A DNA stretch of 64,000 bases from Nostoc edaphicum CCNP1411 (GTDB lineage: Bacteria > Cyanobacteriota > Cyanobacteriia > Cyanobacteriales > Nostocaceae). Position 1 is the first letter of the stretch. Every line of letters begins with the position of its first letter. A program made the translations under genes and the position numbers. Where the stretch lies: the NCBI RefSeq assembly GCF_014023275.1, contig NZ_CP054698.1:6471001-6535000 (forward strand), in the 5' to 3' direction. The notes under the pieces were generated by a model. That model was given only the letters and a program-made list of their open reading frames with translations, did not search any database and had not been told where the DNA came from. Below are positions 17,069 to 25,629 of this stretch, piece by piece.

Positions 17069-18952
17069 TCAAACCATTGGAAATGAAACTTGCTTGGCTG
17101 CACTTTTCGCAGAACTTGATTTAACTCCTTGTGCCGCTAAACTCTTATTACGTCCACCAGAAGGTGCTGGTCGATCGGCGTCAATCACTACATCAATGAG
17201 AAAGGGAACGGTTGATGCGATCGCTTGTTCTAATGCCGCTTCAATATCCGACTCTCTGACGACTACGATCGCTTCTGCTCCCATCCCACGAGCAATCATG
17301 GCAAAGTTTGTCGGTGGAAGTGTTGCATCTGCGCCCTTTAATCCCAAGATTTTCATCCCTTGATGGCACATGTTGTAACGCGCATCGTTGAGTACAATCC
17401 AGATGGCGGGAATTTTGTATTTCACGGCTGTGCTGATTTCGTTATTCATCAACATTGCTCCATCGCCAACAATCCCTACAGCCTTGCTATTGTTTGCCAG
17501 CGCTGCACCCAACACTCCGGTGACGGCGTGACCCATTGCACCGACTCCGGTACTGACTCGATAACGATTGGCTTGGGCAAATTGGAGTAGATGAGTTGAC
17601 CAAGTAAAGGAGTTACCACACTCCGCCATGACTATCGCATCGCTACCTTCAACAATGATCTTTTGAATTGCTGCCATCAATACTTCTGGCCGCACTGGAT
17701 AATCTACGTCTGATGCCGGTTCAATTGCTTTGTGTTCTGGACGAGGTAACGACAAAGTTGTGGAATGAGGAGCATCTGGTAATTGCTGCAATAACTCTTC
17801 CACAAAAGCTTTGATATCAGACCGAACCGCGAAAGTTTCAACGTGTGGATACGCAACACCTGGCACTTCTGGATCAATATCGACATGGACAAAACCTCCT
17901 TTGGGAACTAGCGCCGAACTCCAGAATGAAGTCGGTTCACCAAGACGGGTTCCTAATACGAGTGTGCGTAGTGGAGGTTGTTCTTCCATATAAGTTAAGA
18001 CGGAAGCATGACCGCCTAAACCTGTGACACCCACAAACTGCGGATGATCTTCAGGGAATATACCTTTACCACGGGGTGAAGAGATAACGGCTGCTCCAGT
18101 TTTTTCAGCGAGTTGAAGGATTTCGGCTGCTGCATCACGCGCACCGAAACCAACCCAGATGGCAAAGGGGCCGGATGATAATAACTTTACCGATTTAGCG
18201 ATCGCTTCTTTTGAAGCAGTCATCGGAAACGGGGTAACATCTAGTTGGGGTAAGGCTATATCTTCAACTAAACTTGTCTGCACAGCTGTAGGAATACTCA
18301 AATGGGCGACAAATCCGCCTGGTTGTGCCAAAGCTAAAGCCAATTTACGAAAAATCTGCGGTAATTGAGCCGCAGATTCAATAGTGATTGCATAGTTGAA
18401 TAGCGCTCCTGGGGTAAAAATTCCCCCACTGGGCAATGTATAAGTGCTGGTTTCTTGAATAGCCCAACGTCCACGCTGTGGCGCTGAGGTGCAAGCTGAC
18501 AACAAAATCACCTTTGCACCTTCACCACGAGCCGCAAATAATCCGGTCAGTGCGTTAGTGATCCCCGGCCCAGCTGTGGTAAAAACTACGGTGGGGCGAT
18601 TATTGGCAAAGTATGCTTCGGTGGCTGCAAATGCTGCTCCGGCTTCATGGCGGAAGTTCAACACTTCTATATTGCTATTGGATAGCGCCCCCCAAAGGCT
18701 GGCCATTGCGCCACCGGCGACACCAAAAGCGTAGCCTACTCCCAAATTTACCAACATTTGAGCGATCGCATCGGCAACTGAGAGCGTTGGGGGTGTTTCG
18801 TCATTTAAAAAAGGCTGAATTTCCCCATTTTTTTCCGATTCATCAAACTGAAGGGAGTCAGACACAGATTCTACATATCTGTTTGCTGGAAATTCCTTGT
18901 ATGGCTCAGTGGTGATGAGAGGAGAGTTTGAACCAGTATAGTTTTGACTCAT
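17069..18952 (-). CDS. scyA: ScyA: ThDP-dependent acyloin synthase (acetolactate-synthase family)
   Basis: ScyA couples indole-3-pyruvate with p-hydroxyphenylpyruvate to a beta-keto acid, the first scytonemin-specific C-C bond. The protein (627 residues from the ATG at 18952; a GTG lies three codons upstream) has a family-typical layout. After a linker of about 50 residues comes the PYR domain with the catalytic Glu in NFRHEAGAAFAATEAYF. A central domain and the PP domain with the ThDP/Mg motif GDGAMLMNNEISTAV...LNDARYN follow. It is first in the minus-strand cluster, and three promoter-like motif copies lie 250-690 bp upstream. Confidence 0.95.
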   Translation of the reverse strand: MSQNYTGSNSPLITTEPYKEFPANRYVESVSDSLQFDESEKNGEIQPFLNDETPPTLSVADAIAQMLVNLGVGYAFGVAGGAMASLWGALSNSNIEVLNFRHEAGAAFAATEAYFANNRPTVVFTTAGPGITNALTGLFAARGEGAKVILLSACTSAPQRGRWAIQETSTYTLPSGGIFTPGALFNYAITIESAAQLPQIFRKLALALAQPGGFVAHLSIPTAVQTSLVEDIALPQLDVTPFPMTASKEAIAKSVKLLSSGPFAIWVGFGARDAAAEILQLAEKTGAAVISSPRGKGIFPEDHPQFVGVTGLGGHASVLTYMEEQPPLRTLVLGTRLGEPTSFWSSALVPKGGFVHVDIDPEVPGVAYPHVETFAVRSDIKAFVEELLQQLPDAPHSTTLSLPRPEHKAIEPASDVDYPVRPEVLMAAIQKIIVEGSDAIVMAECGNSFTWSTHLLQFAQANRYRVSTGVGAMGHAVTGVLGAALANNSKAVGIVGDGAMLMNNEISTAVKYKIPAIWIVLNDARYNMCHQGMKILGLKGADATLPPTNFAMIARGMGAEAIVVVRESDIEAALEQAIASTVPFLIDVVIDADRPAPSGGRNKSLAAQGVKSSSAKSAAKQVSFPMV

Positions 18953-19205
18953 TAGTTTCACGTAATTACATAAAGTTACACAAAAGCTTTTCAGTTTACA
19001 ATCACAGCGCTAGAAATCTAGAAATATCTAATACAAACAACTCTGTTGTTTCTTACAGCTATGACCTAGCTTGGTCGATAGTAGAAATGGTTGATCGCTG
19101 CTGATTGATGCTTGTGAGCGCGGTACCAAAAAATTTTTAGCAAAAGCATACAACAGTTGGGGTTGTGCTTCTTGTGACCAGAATAAGGGAGAGAAAGACC
19201 CTTGT

Positions 19206-19249
19206 GCAATCAAAAATCTTTTGATGGGAGTGTCAATTTTTTCGCTTCT
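19206..19249 (-). promoter_or_regulatory. Candidate scytonemin-regulon promoter, scyA-proximal copy
   Basis: On the minus strand: AAGCGAA, TTGACA (complement of 19231-19236), a 17-bp spacer containing ATCAAAAGATTT, then TTGATT as a weak -10 (complement of 19208-19213). Transcription from here would leave a leader of about 250 nt before scyA. A poor -10 with a perfect -35 and a conserved block just upstream suits activator-dependent transcription. Confidence 0.55.
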
Positions 19250-19457
19250 GTGGTGATGATTACAGTACAAAAGGTAGGTTTGCGGCAAAAAACTAAATAA
19301 TGTGAGGGTATGTAAACTAGCAACTAACCTGAATTCAAGCGCGTCTCAGAATCTTTGCAAAGCTTAACATAGCTAGCTTTAATCGCACCGATTTACTTAC
19401 TAAACCGCATGGAAAAATTTTTGACTTGTGATGCTTATTATGATCTGGGCCTAATCT

Positions 19458-19501
19458 GCAATGAAAAATCTTTTGATGCAGATGTCAATTCTTTCGCTTT
19501 T
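19458..19501 (-). promoter_or_regulatory. Candidate scytonemin-regulon promoter, middle copy
   Basis: It has the same layout as the proximal copy: AAAAGCGAA, TTGACA (complement of 19483-19488), a 17-bp spacer with ATCAAAAGATTT and TTCATT as -10-like hexamer (complement of 19460-19465). Together with the proximal copy it also shares a TGTGATT/GTGATGATT-like stretch beyond the AAGCGAA block. Confidence 0.55.
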
Positions 19502-19603
19502 ATTGTGATTGCGACATTCCCAACTTAATCACTCTAAAGTATTGATATTCTGCGTAGGCGTAGCCCGCCGTAGGCATCGCAGAAGCGTCACATGACCAGA
19601 TTT

Positions 19604-19647
19604 ACAATAGGAAATTTTTTGATCTGGTTGTCAATTCTTTTGCTTTA
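19604..19647 (-). promoter_or_regulatory. Candidate scytonemin-regulon promoter, distal copy
   Basis: This is the third copy: AAAGCAAAAG, TTGACA (complement of 19629-19634), a 17-bp spacer with ATCAAAAAATTT, CCTATT as -10-like hexamer. It is the most diverged copy in the AAGCGAA block. Orientation is again towards scyA. Confidence 0.5.
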
Positions 19648-20229
19648 GAGCTTAGACAACTTTTTATCCGAATTAAAGCATGAGTCAAACTACACCAGTT
19701 TGGCGATTTTCATATTGCCACCAAAAACCCTTTGAGTCAATTATTTGTAACGATAAATACATCGTTTCTTAACTTTTGATATTTCCTTAGAGAGATGACT
19801 AAGCGTTTAGTATGCATTGGCTAAGAAGTGTTTTTTATTGCTACTGAAACAATTTATATACTTAGTATATTAATGCAATGTTTCTTTATGACAAAACAAA
19901 CACAACGCTATACGGGAAAATATACGTGTACTTTTAATACAAAGGTACTTCTCACGACAGATGACTAAGCATATTCTTCTATAGTTAGATCCCTGAAAGA
20001 GTAAGTTAAGATAAATTAAGAAAATAAATTGATGAGTGAAATTTGTTCATTTAAGCCAAGCACCGCAAATTCATTTATGTTGAAAATAAAACGACTTTAC
20101 AGTATTACAGCACGGTGGGAATCTAGCTACTATCTCAACTAACCAGACAAGTTGCTTAGAGCAACTGGTTAAAGATAGACAAACTTCCCCCGTGTTGTAC
20201 TAGTAGTTCGCCAAAGTCCTTGGCGAACG

Positions 20230-20265
20230 AAAAGTTAAAGGATAATTTGTTATCCTTTAACTTTT
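20230..20265. repeat. Perfect 16-bp stem hairpin
   Basis: AAAAGTTAAAGGATAA, loop TTTG, then the exact complement. Immediately left is a second hairpin (TTCGCCAA, AGTCC, TTGGCGAA; 20207-20227). An outer pair, ACTAGTAGTTC and GAACTACTAGT, encloses both, giving a cruciform-like nested structure of about 110 bp. Nothing coding is seen. Confidence 0.8.
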
Positions 20266-20351
20266 CCCCAGTCCAAACGCAACAATTTTAGGTTGATGAA
20301 CTACTAGTTACCTCTGTAGAGGGCTAGTTTAAATTTAAAATATCTTTCCGA

Positions 20352-20388
20352 CTGATAGATTAAAAGTTTTGAACTCTTAATCTATCAG
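20352..20388. repeat. Inverted repeat upstream of the sensor kinase
   Basis: CTGATAGATTAA and TTAATCTATCAG form a 12-bp stem around a 13-nt loop, followed by GTTTATT. It could be a weak terminator or a palindromic repeat; it lies about 290 bp upstream of the kinase start. Confidence 0.55.
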
Positions 20389-20678
20389 GTTTATTGGTCA
20401 ATCTATATTTGATTTGTCTAGGTTTTGTGCTGCCATAAAAAGCTGCTTAAGTCCAAAACAAAATTTTTAATGTTTTAGTTTTTTTAGGAAAATTTGGTTT
20501 AAAAATTCGCATTTTATTGGTATGATAAGTTTTATTAAGACAATTAGTAATATTTTTTAAATTACTAACTAATTTTATTTTTTAACAGCCTAAGAGTGCA
20601 CCAAAAATTTTAGTAAGTTATGACTATTAACTCATTAATGGCTACAGTGCTGATTGATTACCAGGAGGAAGTAGGAAT

Positions 20679-22655
20679 ATGAATTCTGGCGAATATACAC
20701 TAGCTAGATCAAACAATCAATTGGCACTACAACCTGAAGTAGAAATGAAGTTTGCTCACTTCCTGATAAATCACTCTGTAGATGCTGCTTTCTGTTTAGG
20801 AGCAAACGCGCAGTTTCTTTACGTCAACGATGCCACTTGTCTAATGACAGGGTATTCCCGTGAAGAATTACTTTCCATGAAGCTGCATGATATAGACGTA
20901 GACTTTTCTCTGCACAATTGGTCAGATATTTGCTCACAGGGTTCTCTTACCTTTAAATCTCGCTATCGGACAAAAGGAGGCCGGATATTTTTAGTAGAAA
21001 TATCCATGAGCTATGTAAAACAACAAGATATGGAATTTGGTTGTGCTTTTGCTCGTGAGAAAAATGACGAAATAGTAGAACTGAGCGTACAAAAGTGGAC
21101 TGATGAATTAAGAGATGCCAAAGATAATTTACAACAAGAATTTTCTCAACTCAAAGCAAAAGAAGTAGAACTAGAAGCATCTCTTTCGTTACTTCGTTCT
21201 ACTCTCGAATCTACTGCCATTGGTATTGTTGCAGTTAACTTTGAGGGAGATATTCTGAGCTTAAATCAGAAATTTGTAGATATGTGGCAGATTCCAGAAT
21301 CTCTAATACTATCTAAAAAATGTCCTCAATGCAAAACCTTTTTTGAGAACCAACTTAAAGATCCACAAGCCTTTAGTCGGCTGATTTGGGAAGTGTCTAG
21401 CCAATCTGATTTCGAGAGCTATGACATTCTAGAGTTGAAAGATGGGAGAGTTTTTGCACATTACTCTAAACCTCAGTTGCTTGAAGGCAAAATTATTGGA
21501 AGAGTGTGGAGTATTTGGGATATTACTGAATCGAAACAGACAGAAGAAGCATTACGATTAAACGCAACTAGATTTAGGACTTTAGCAGAGACAACAGATA
21601 CTAGCACTTTTCTGATTCAAGGCACACGACTTTGCTATATAAATCCGGCAGTAGAGCAACTTACTGGCTATACAAAAGAGGAACTGCTAACAGGTTTTGA
21701 CCTTCGCCGACTAATTAAGAGCAAAAAACGTAGGCAGATAAGTAAGCAGGGTGAAGCAGCTAACTTTGAATACCAGGAGATGAATATTCTGACAAAAAAC
21801 GGTACGGAGCGCTGGCTAGCCTGTGCCGTTGCCAAGCTTGATGGAGGGCTGGATTTTGGGGGAAACCCAGTTGAATTAATTGCAGGTATCGATATTACCG
21901 ATTACAAATATGCAGAATTAGGTCTTAACCAAGCTTTAGAGCAGGCCAAACAACTTAGCGAACTGAGAGCGCGTTTTCTTTCTATGGTTTGCCATCAATT
22001 TCGAACTCCGCTGAATATTGTTTCATTTTCTAATAGTTTACTAAAGGAAGAAGTAGACAAACGTACACAGAAGAAAATCCAGCCACTACTCGATCATATT
22101 CAAAAAGCCACTGAACAACTGAGCTTGATGTTGGATGATATTTTGTTCTTCTCTAAAGCAGAAGCAGCAAAATTAAACTTTGAACCACAACCTGTTGAGT
22201 TAGTTCAGTTTTGTGATGATTTGGTTGCACAAATGCAGATGACTGTTAACCAAAATCCAATCATTTTCATAAGTCCAGATAACTCTTTAACAGCCAATAT
22301 AGATAAAAAGTTGTTAGAACCTATTTTGAAGAATTTACTCGATAATGCAATCAAGTATTCTTCCTCGAAAATGGCAATTGAATTGAAATTTTATTGTCAA
22401 AACGAAAAATTAGTTTTTCAGGTAAAGGATATGGGTATCGGTATTTCAGCAATAGATCAACAACGAATATTTGAACCATTTTACCGTGGTAGTAATATTG
22501 ATCATATACCTGGTACTGGACTAGGACTATCGATTCTTAAAACTCTTGTAGATTTACATCACGGTCAAGTCTCTGTGGAAAGTAAAGTTGGTGTTGGGAC
22601 TACGTTTACGGTGATGCTGCCATTAATGAAATTAGCAACTGGTTACGAGTTATGA
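20679..22655 (+). CDS. PAS-domain sensor histidine kinase of the scytonemin locus
   Basis: This is a soluble hybrid-free histidine kinase of 658 residues. Three PAS domains (about 22-130, 172-288, 295-412) are joined by a coiled coil at 135-170. HisKA has the phospho-accepting His439 in FLSMVCHQFRTPLN, and the HATPase domain has LLDNAIKYS, DMGIGIS and GTGLGLSI. No membrane segment is seen, so the signal is internal, perhaps redox or photo-oxidative. An AGGAGG 10 nt upstream supports the ATG. It is divergent from scyA and followed by the response regulator, matching the arrangement of Npun_F1277/F1278 in N. punctiforme. Confidence 0.9.
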   Translation: MNSGEYTLARSNNQLALQPEVEMKFAHFLINHSVDAAFCLGANAQFLYVNDATCLMTGYSREELLSMKLHDIDVDFSLHNWSDICSQGSLTFKSRYRTKGGRIFLVEISMSYVKQQDMEFGCAFAREKNDEIVELSVQKWTDELRDAKDNLQQEFSQLKAKEVELEASLSLLRSTLESTAIGIVAVNFEGDILSLNQKFVDMWQIPESLILSKKCPQCKTFFENQLKDPQAFSRLIWEVSSQSDFESYDILELKDGRVFAHYSKPQLLEGKIIGRVWSIWDITESKQTEEALRLNATRFRTLAETTDTSTFLIQGTRLCYINPAVEQLTGYTKEELLTGFDLRRLIKSKKRRQISKQGEAANFEYQEMNILTKNGTERWLACAVAKLDGGLDFGGNPVELIAGIDITDYKYAELGLNQALEQAKQLSELRARFLSMVCHQFRTPLNIVSFSNSLLKEEVDKRTQKKIQPLLDHIQKATEQLSLMLDDILFFSKAEAAKLNFEPQPVELVQFCDDLVAQMQMTVNQNPIIFISPDNSLTANIDKKLLEPILKNLLDNAIKYSSSKMAIELKFYCQNEKLVFQVKDMGIGISAIDQQRIFEPFYRGSNIDHIPGTGLGLSILKTLVDLHHGQVSVESKVGVGTTFTVMLPLMKLATGYEL

Positions 22656-22795
22656 GTGTTGAAATGAAGATAGTTGTTAATTAAAAACTTAACAATCATA
22701 ACTCTCAGAACGAGGCAATTAATTTTTCATGCCTATTTAGATACTCACCAAAGAGTGTAGTAATTAGCTTCTGTAAAAAATTATAGTAATAGAAA

Positions 22796-23683
22796 ATGAT
22801 GTACGAATCATCAAAGAAAATTCTCGTCATTGAAGATGATACCGTTACCCGCGATCTTTATTTAAAAGGTCTTGAGGCTAAGGGTTTTGATATGATAGGT
22901 GCTCAAAACGGTCGTGCAGGTATCCAACAAGCACAAAAGAGTACACCCGACTTAGTGATTTGCGATATCACGATGCCCGATATGGATGGTTATAGCGTTT
23001 TAACTACGCTACGCCAAGATCCTGTTACAGCAATTATTCCTTTCATTTTTCTAACTGGTAGTAGCACCAGATCAGATATTCGTAAAGCTATGGAATTGGG
23101 AGCAGATGACTATCTTACCAAGCCCTCGACACTAGAAGAACTGCTCAGAGCGATCGCTATTCGCTTGCAAAAGCAAGCTAATCTCCAATACTGGTGCGCT
23201 ATGAAGTTCGAGAAAGCACCAAAATCAGTATTTACAGATGATACTACAGCGATCGCTGGAGGTGTTGTCGTAGCCTCTGATCAAGAAGCCCCTGATAGAG
23301 AAGCCAACATTCCTTCTAAGTCAATCTTTCCCTCCATTCCCCAATTAAAAGAGGTTTTCGACTTTATCGAAGCCCATTATCATCAAGGAATTACTTTGTG
23401 TGATGTCGCTCTTGCTGTTGGTTATTCACCTGCTTACTTAACCAACCGAGTCGCACGGCAGACAGGAGAGACTGTAAATTGCTGGATTGTCAAACGCCGC
23501 ATGGCGGGAGCGCGTTTTTTACTCCAAAATAATAATCAGACAGTTGAGAAGATAGCGAAAACATTGGGCTATCAGGATGTGTCTCATTTCTCCCGTCAAT
23601 TTCGCCAACATCACGGTTTACCTCCCCAAGCTTGGCGCAAACAGCATCAGCTTGTATTGCAAGAACAGGTGAAACTCTGGTGA
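22796..23683 (+). CDS. AraC-type response regulator of scytonemin synthesis
   Basis: This 295-residue regulator has an N-terminal receiver domain (Asp57 in CDITMPDMDG, Lys109 in YLTKPS) and a C-terminal AraC/XylS double helix-turn-helix (about 190-290, with LCDVALAVGYSPAYLTNRV and VEKIAKTLGYQDVSHFSRQF). Its N. punctiforme counterpart, Npun_F1278, is required for scytonemin production, so this is probably the activator of scyA. It starts at one of two adjacent ATGs (22796 or 22799). The 140-bp gap after the kinase holds no repeat. The motif copies upstream of scyA and trpE are its obvious candidate sites. Confidence 0.9.
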   Translation: MMYESSKKILVIEDDTVTRDLYLKGLEAKGFDMIGAQNGRAGIQQAQKSTPDLVICDITMPDMDGYSVLTTLRQDPVTAIIPFIFLTGSSTRSDIRKAMELGADDYLTKPSTLEELLRAIAIRLQKQANLQYWCAMKFEKAPKSVFTDDTTAIAGGVVVASDQEAPDREANIPSKSIFPSIPQLKEVFDFIEAHYHQGITLCDVALAVGYSPAYLTNRVARQTGETVNCWIVKRRMAGARFLLQNNNQTVEKIAKTLGYQDVSHFSRQFRQHHGLPPQAWRKQHQLVLQEQVKLW

Positions 23684-23769
23684 AAGTAGATTGACAAAAA
23701 AGGCAGAAGGAAAGAAGTATTAATAAAAACTTTAGTTATGTGTTTAGAGCCGCACTAGTATAAAAGATT

Positions 23770-23830
23770 TGTGTCGATAGCGCAGCGTAAAGCCTTCTCT
23801 TTCAGAGACGCTGCGCGAACGCTTAGAGCA
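23770..23830. repeat. Dispersed palindrome GCAGCGT...ACGCTGC
   Basis: AGCGCAGCGTAAAGCCTTCT and GAGACGCTGCGCGAACGCTTA form an imperfect hairpin of a kind scattered through Nostoc genomes. It lies between the response regulator and the convergent AAA ATPase gene and may end both transcripts. Confidence 0.5.
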
Positions 23831-23888
23831 AGTGCATTGAGCGTCGCGGAAAGTTCTCCCTGCCCCCTGCCCCTTCCCTCTGCCTCCT

Positions 23889-25091
23889 TCATACAAATAG
23901 TTGCGTAAACTCATATATTAAATCCACCCTGCCCTTGCGTAACATGGCTGGATCTAATCTTTCTGTAGTATTGCAAGTCATCAAGACAACTAACCGTTGC
24001 TGCATCTGAATACCAGAGTCATCAATTACACTCTGATACAAAGTGCCATCGAGCAAACTCAGAATGTGTTCGGTTTTGTTATTGTATTGCGCCACCTCAG
24101 AAGCACGATTTTGTGCTAGATTATCAGCTTCGTTAATAACGATACAAATACGCTCTATGTAAGTCGGTGGGACAAAGTTAGCGATCGCATCATGATCTAA
24201 AATAAAAATTACATATCCCAAAGGTACAAGAATTTCTTTTGCAACTGCCTGTGTCCAAACTGTTTTACCAGTACCTGGTTTCCCATGTACAACAACCGCT
24301 AACTGGTTTTGATTCAGAATCGCTTGCTGTACAGAATCAGTAAAGTTTTGTATATCTGCGGGAAATGTCCGAATGGAAAATTGACTATGAACTTTACCTA
24401 CACGACTTTGATATCCACTCAGCATAACGGCTAAGTCGTAAGTTGCTTTGTTAATCAGTGGCGCAAGATTTTTCGCCATTAAACTATATTGTCGTCGCCC
24501 GCGATCGTAGGGGTCAATTTGCAACCAAACGTCATGCTTCGACCAGTAAGCATAAACAGTATTAATAACATCTAAGCGTTCCCAGCTAACAAATCTATCT
24601 ATAGGAAAATAAAAATCTCTTTCTGAGTAATACTGCGTAATAATGTCAGGATTACCCAACACACCTAAAACTCGCAGTACAGTAATTTCTTGCAGTCGGT
24701 TAAGAACATAATCAATGGGAATGCTACTACGACTCACAAATTGGACGATAGGCGTTTCTGTACTCAAAACATCTTTGTAGCGATGATCTGGTGATTGAGG
24801 ATCTGGCGTGATGTAATTCCAAAACTTTTCAACTTCGTAGCGGGTATTATCAGATACGACATTTAATAAGTTAGCCCACCAAGCATAATTATTTCTTCCC
24901 AAAGTATCAGCAACATTACTTGCTAAATTCAAACTTTTTTGAGTTAACTCGCGGGAGTCACTGTACAATAGATGCCACAAAAACCCCCAGTCTAATTCTC
25001 GGTTAAATGGTCGCCAACCGCTAGCAAGCAAGCTTTGCCGGGTATTATTTGTAGGAGTGCCTTCATTGCTTCTAAAATAGTCAAAATCCAT
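23889..25091 (-). CDS. AAA ATPase, function unknown
   Basis: In this 400-residue protein the first 250 residues match nothing I recognise; they are rich in Trp and Tyr (WRPFNRELDWGFLWHLLYSD). The C-terminal third is an AAA+ domain with Walker A GKPGTGKT, Walker B ICIVINEADNLA, sensor 1 VLMTCNTTERLD and an arginine-finger-like MLRKGRVD. The AAA module resembles those of metallochaperone or remodelling ATPases, but no partner gene lies nearby. It is convergent with the scytonemin response regulator and probably not part of that pathway. Confidence 0.75.
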   Translation of the reverse strand: MDFDYFRSNEGTPTNNTRQSLLASGWRPFNRELDWGFLWHLLYSDSRELTQKSLNLASNVADTLGRNNYAWWANLLNVVSDNTRYEVEKFWNYITPDPQSPDHRYKDVLSTETPIVQFVSRSSIPIDYVLNRLQEITVLRVLGVLGNPDIITQYYSERDFYFPIDRFVSWERLDVINTVYAYWSKHDVWLQIDPYDRGRRQYSLMAKNLAPLINKATYDLAVMLSGYQSRVGKVHSQFSIRTFPADIQNFTDSVQQAILNQNQLAVVVHGKPGTGKTVWTQAVAKEILVPLGYVIFILDHDAIANFVPPTYIERICIVINEADNLAQNRASEVAQYNNKTEHILSLLDGTLYQSVIDDSGIQMQQRLVVLMTCNTTERLDPAMLRKGRVDLIYEFTQLFV

Positions 25092-25629
25092 ATTTATTTA
25101 GTTATACAGCGTTAATCGAACTATTTGGTATTAAGTAGGAGATTTTGAAAAATTTTTCTCGTAATATTAACTAATTGCGTACAAATAGTAATTTTATTTT
25201 CACCGTGCTGTAATGGCTAGGAAGTTTTTTTTAATTTAACCCATCCTTTATGTAATATACTATATTACATAAAAAATACCCATGTCAACTTTTTTGACTT
25301 TTAGCTATTGATATATCTATGCTACTTATCTATCTCTAGATGAAAACTAATACCATGTCCGTGGAATTGCTTATAATATAAAGCACCTAACCCCATTTTT
25401 AGCTGGTGCCAAAGTTTCTCTCCCTAATCTTGGCTCGTAATAAGCGGTTCTAGCCCTGAAAATAGGGCTAGAAAGCAAATATAGGACTCACGTTTGATTT
25501 TTGAAAATATACGTAGGGTGTGTAGCTGCGAGAGTACGGCACAAACTCTTGAGAATGGTGCCGTACTCTCAGCGATAACGCACCCTACAATTTCAGGTTT
25601 ACTTTATGAATAGTCTCTTACTTGCTTAA
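25092..25629. other. Intergenic region between argJ and the AAA ATPase
   Basis: The half next to the AAA gene is AT-rich and probably holds its promoter (for example around ATATACTATATTACATAAA near 25254-25273). The other half contains a repeat element at 25513-25588. No ORF is supported. Confidence 0.5.
25513..25588. repeat. 76-bp palindromic repeat downstream of argJ
   Basis: The outer arms GTAGGGTG and CACCCTAC enclose a perfect 13-bp inner stem, GAGAGTACGGCAC (25530-25542) and GTGCCGTACTCTC (25558-25570). A related but shorter TAGGGTGCGTTA repeat lies at about 58812-58841. It may double as a terminator for argJ. Confidence 0.7.

Larger units (their letters stand above)
18953..20678. other. 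Divergent regulatory region scyA / sensor kinase
   Basis: These 1.7 kb separate the biosynthetic genes from their two-component regulators. They hold three copies of the scytonemin-regulon motif (19206-19249, 19458-19501, 19604-19647), a GCGTAGGCGTAGCC-type dispersed repeat (about 19551-19588), a large set of nested hairpins (about 20140-20390) and the promoter of the kinase gene. Small ORFs inside (for example the reverse frame over 19028-19288) overlap the motif copies and have no supporting features. Confidence 0.7.

Noticed and set aside
19028..19288. Minus-strand ORF of 86 residues in the scyA leader
   Set aside because: It overlaps a copy of the promoter-like motif, has no start signal and no recognisable features.
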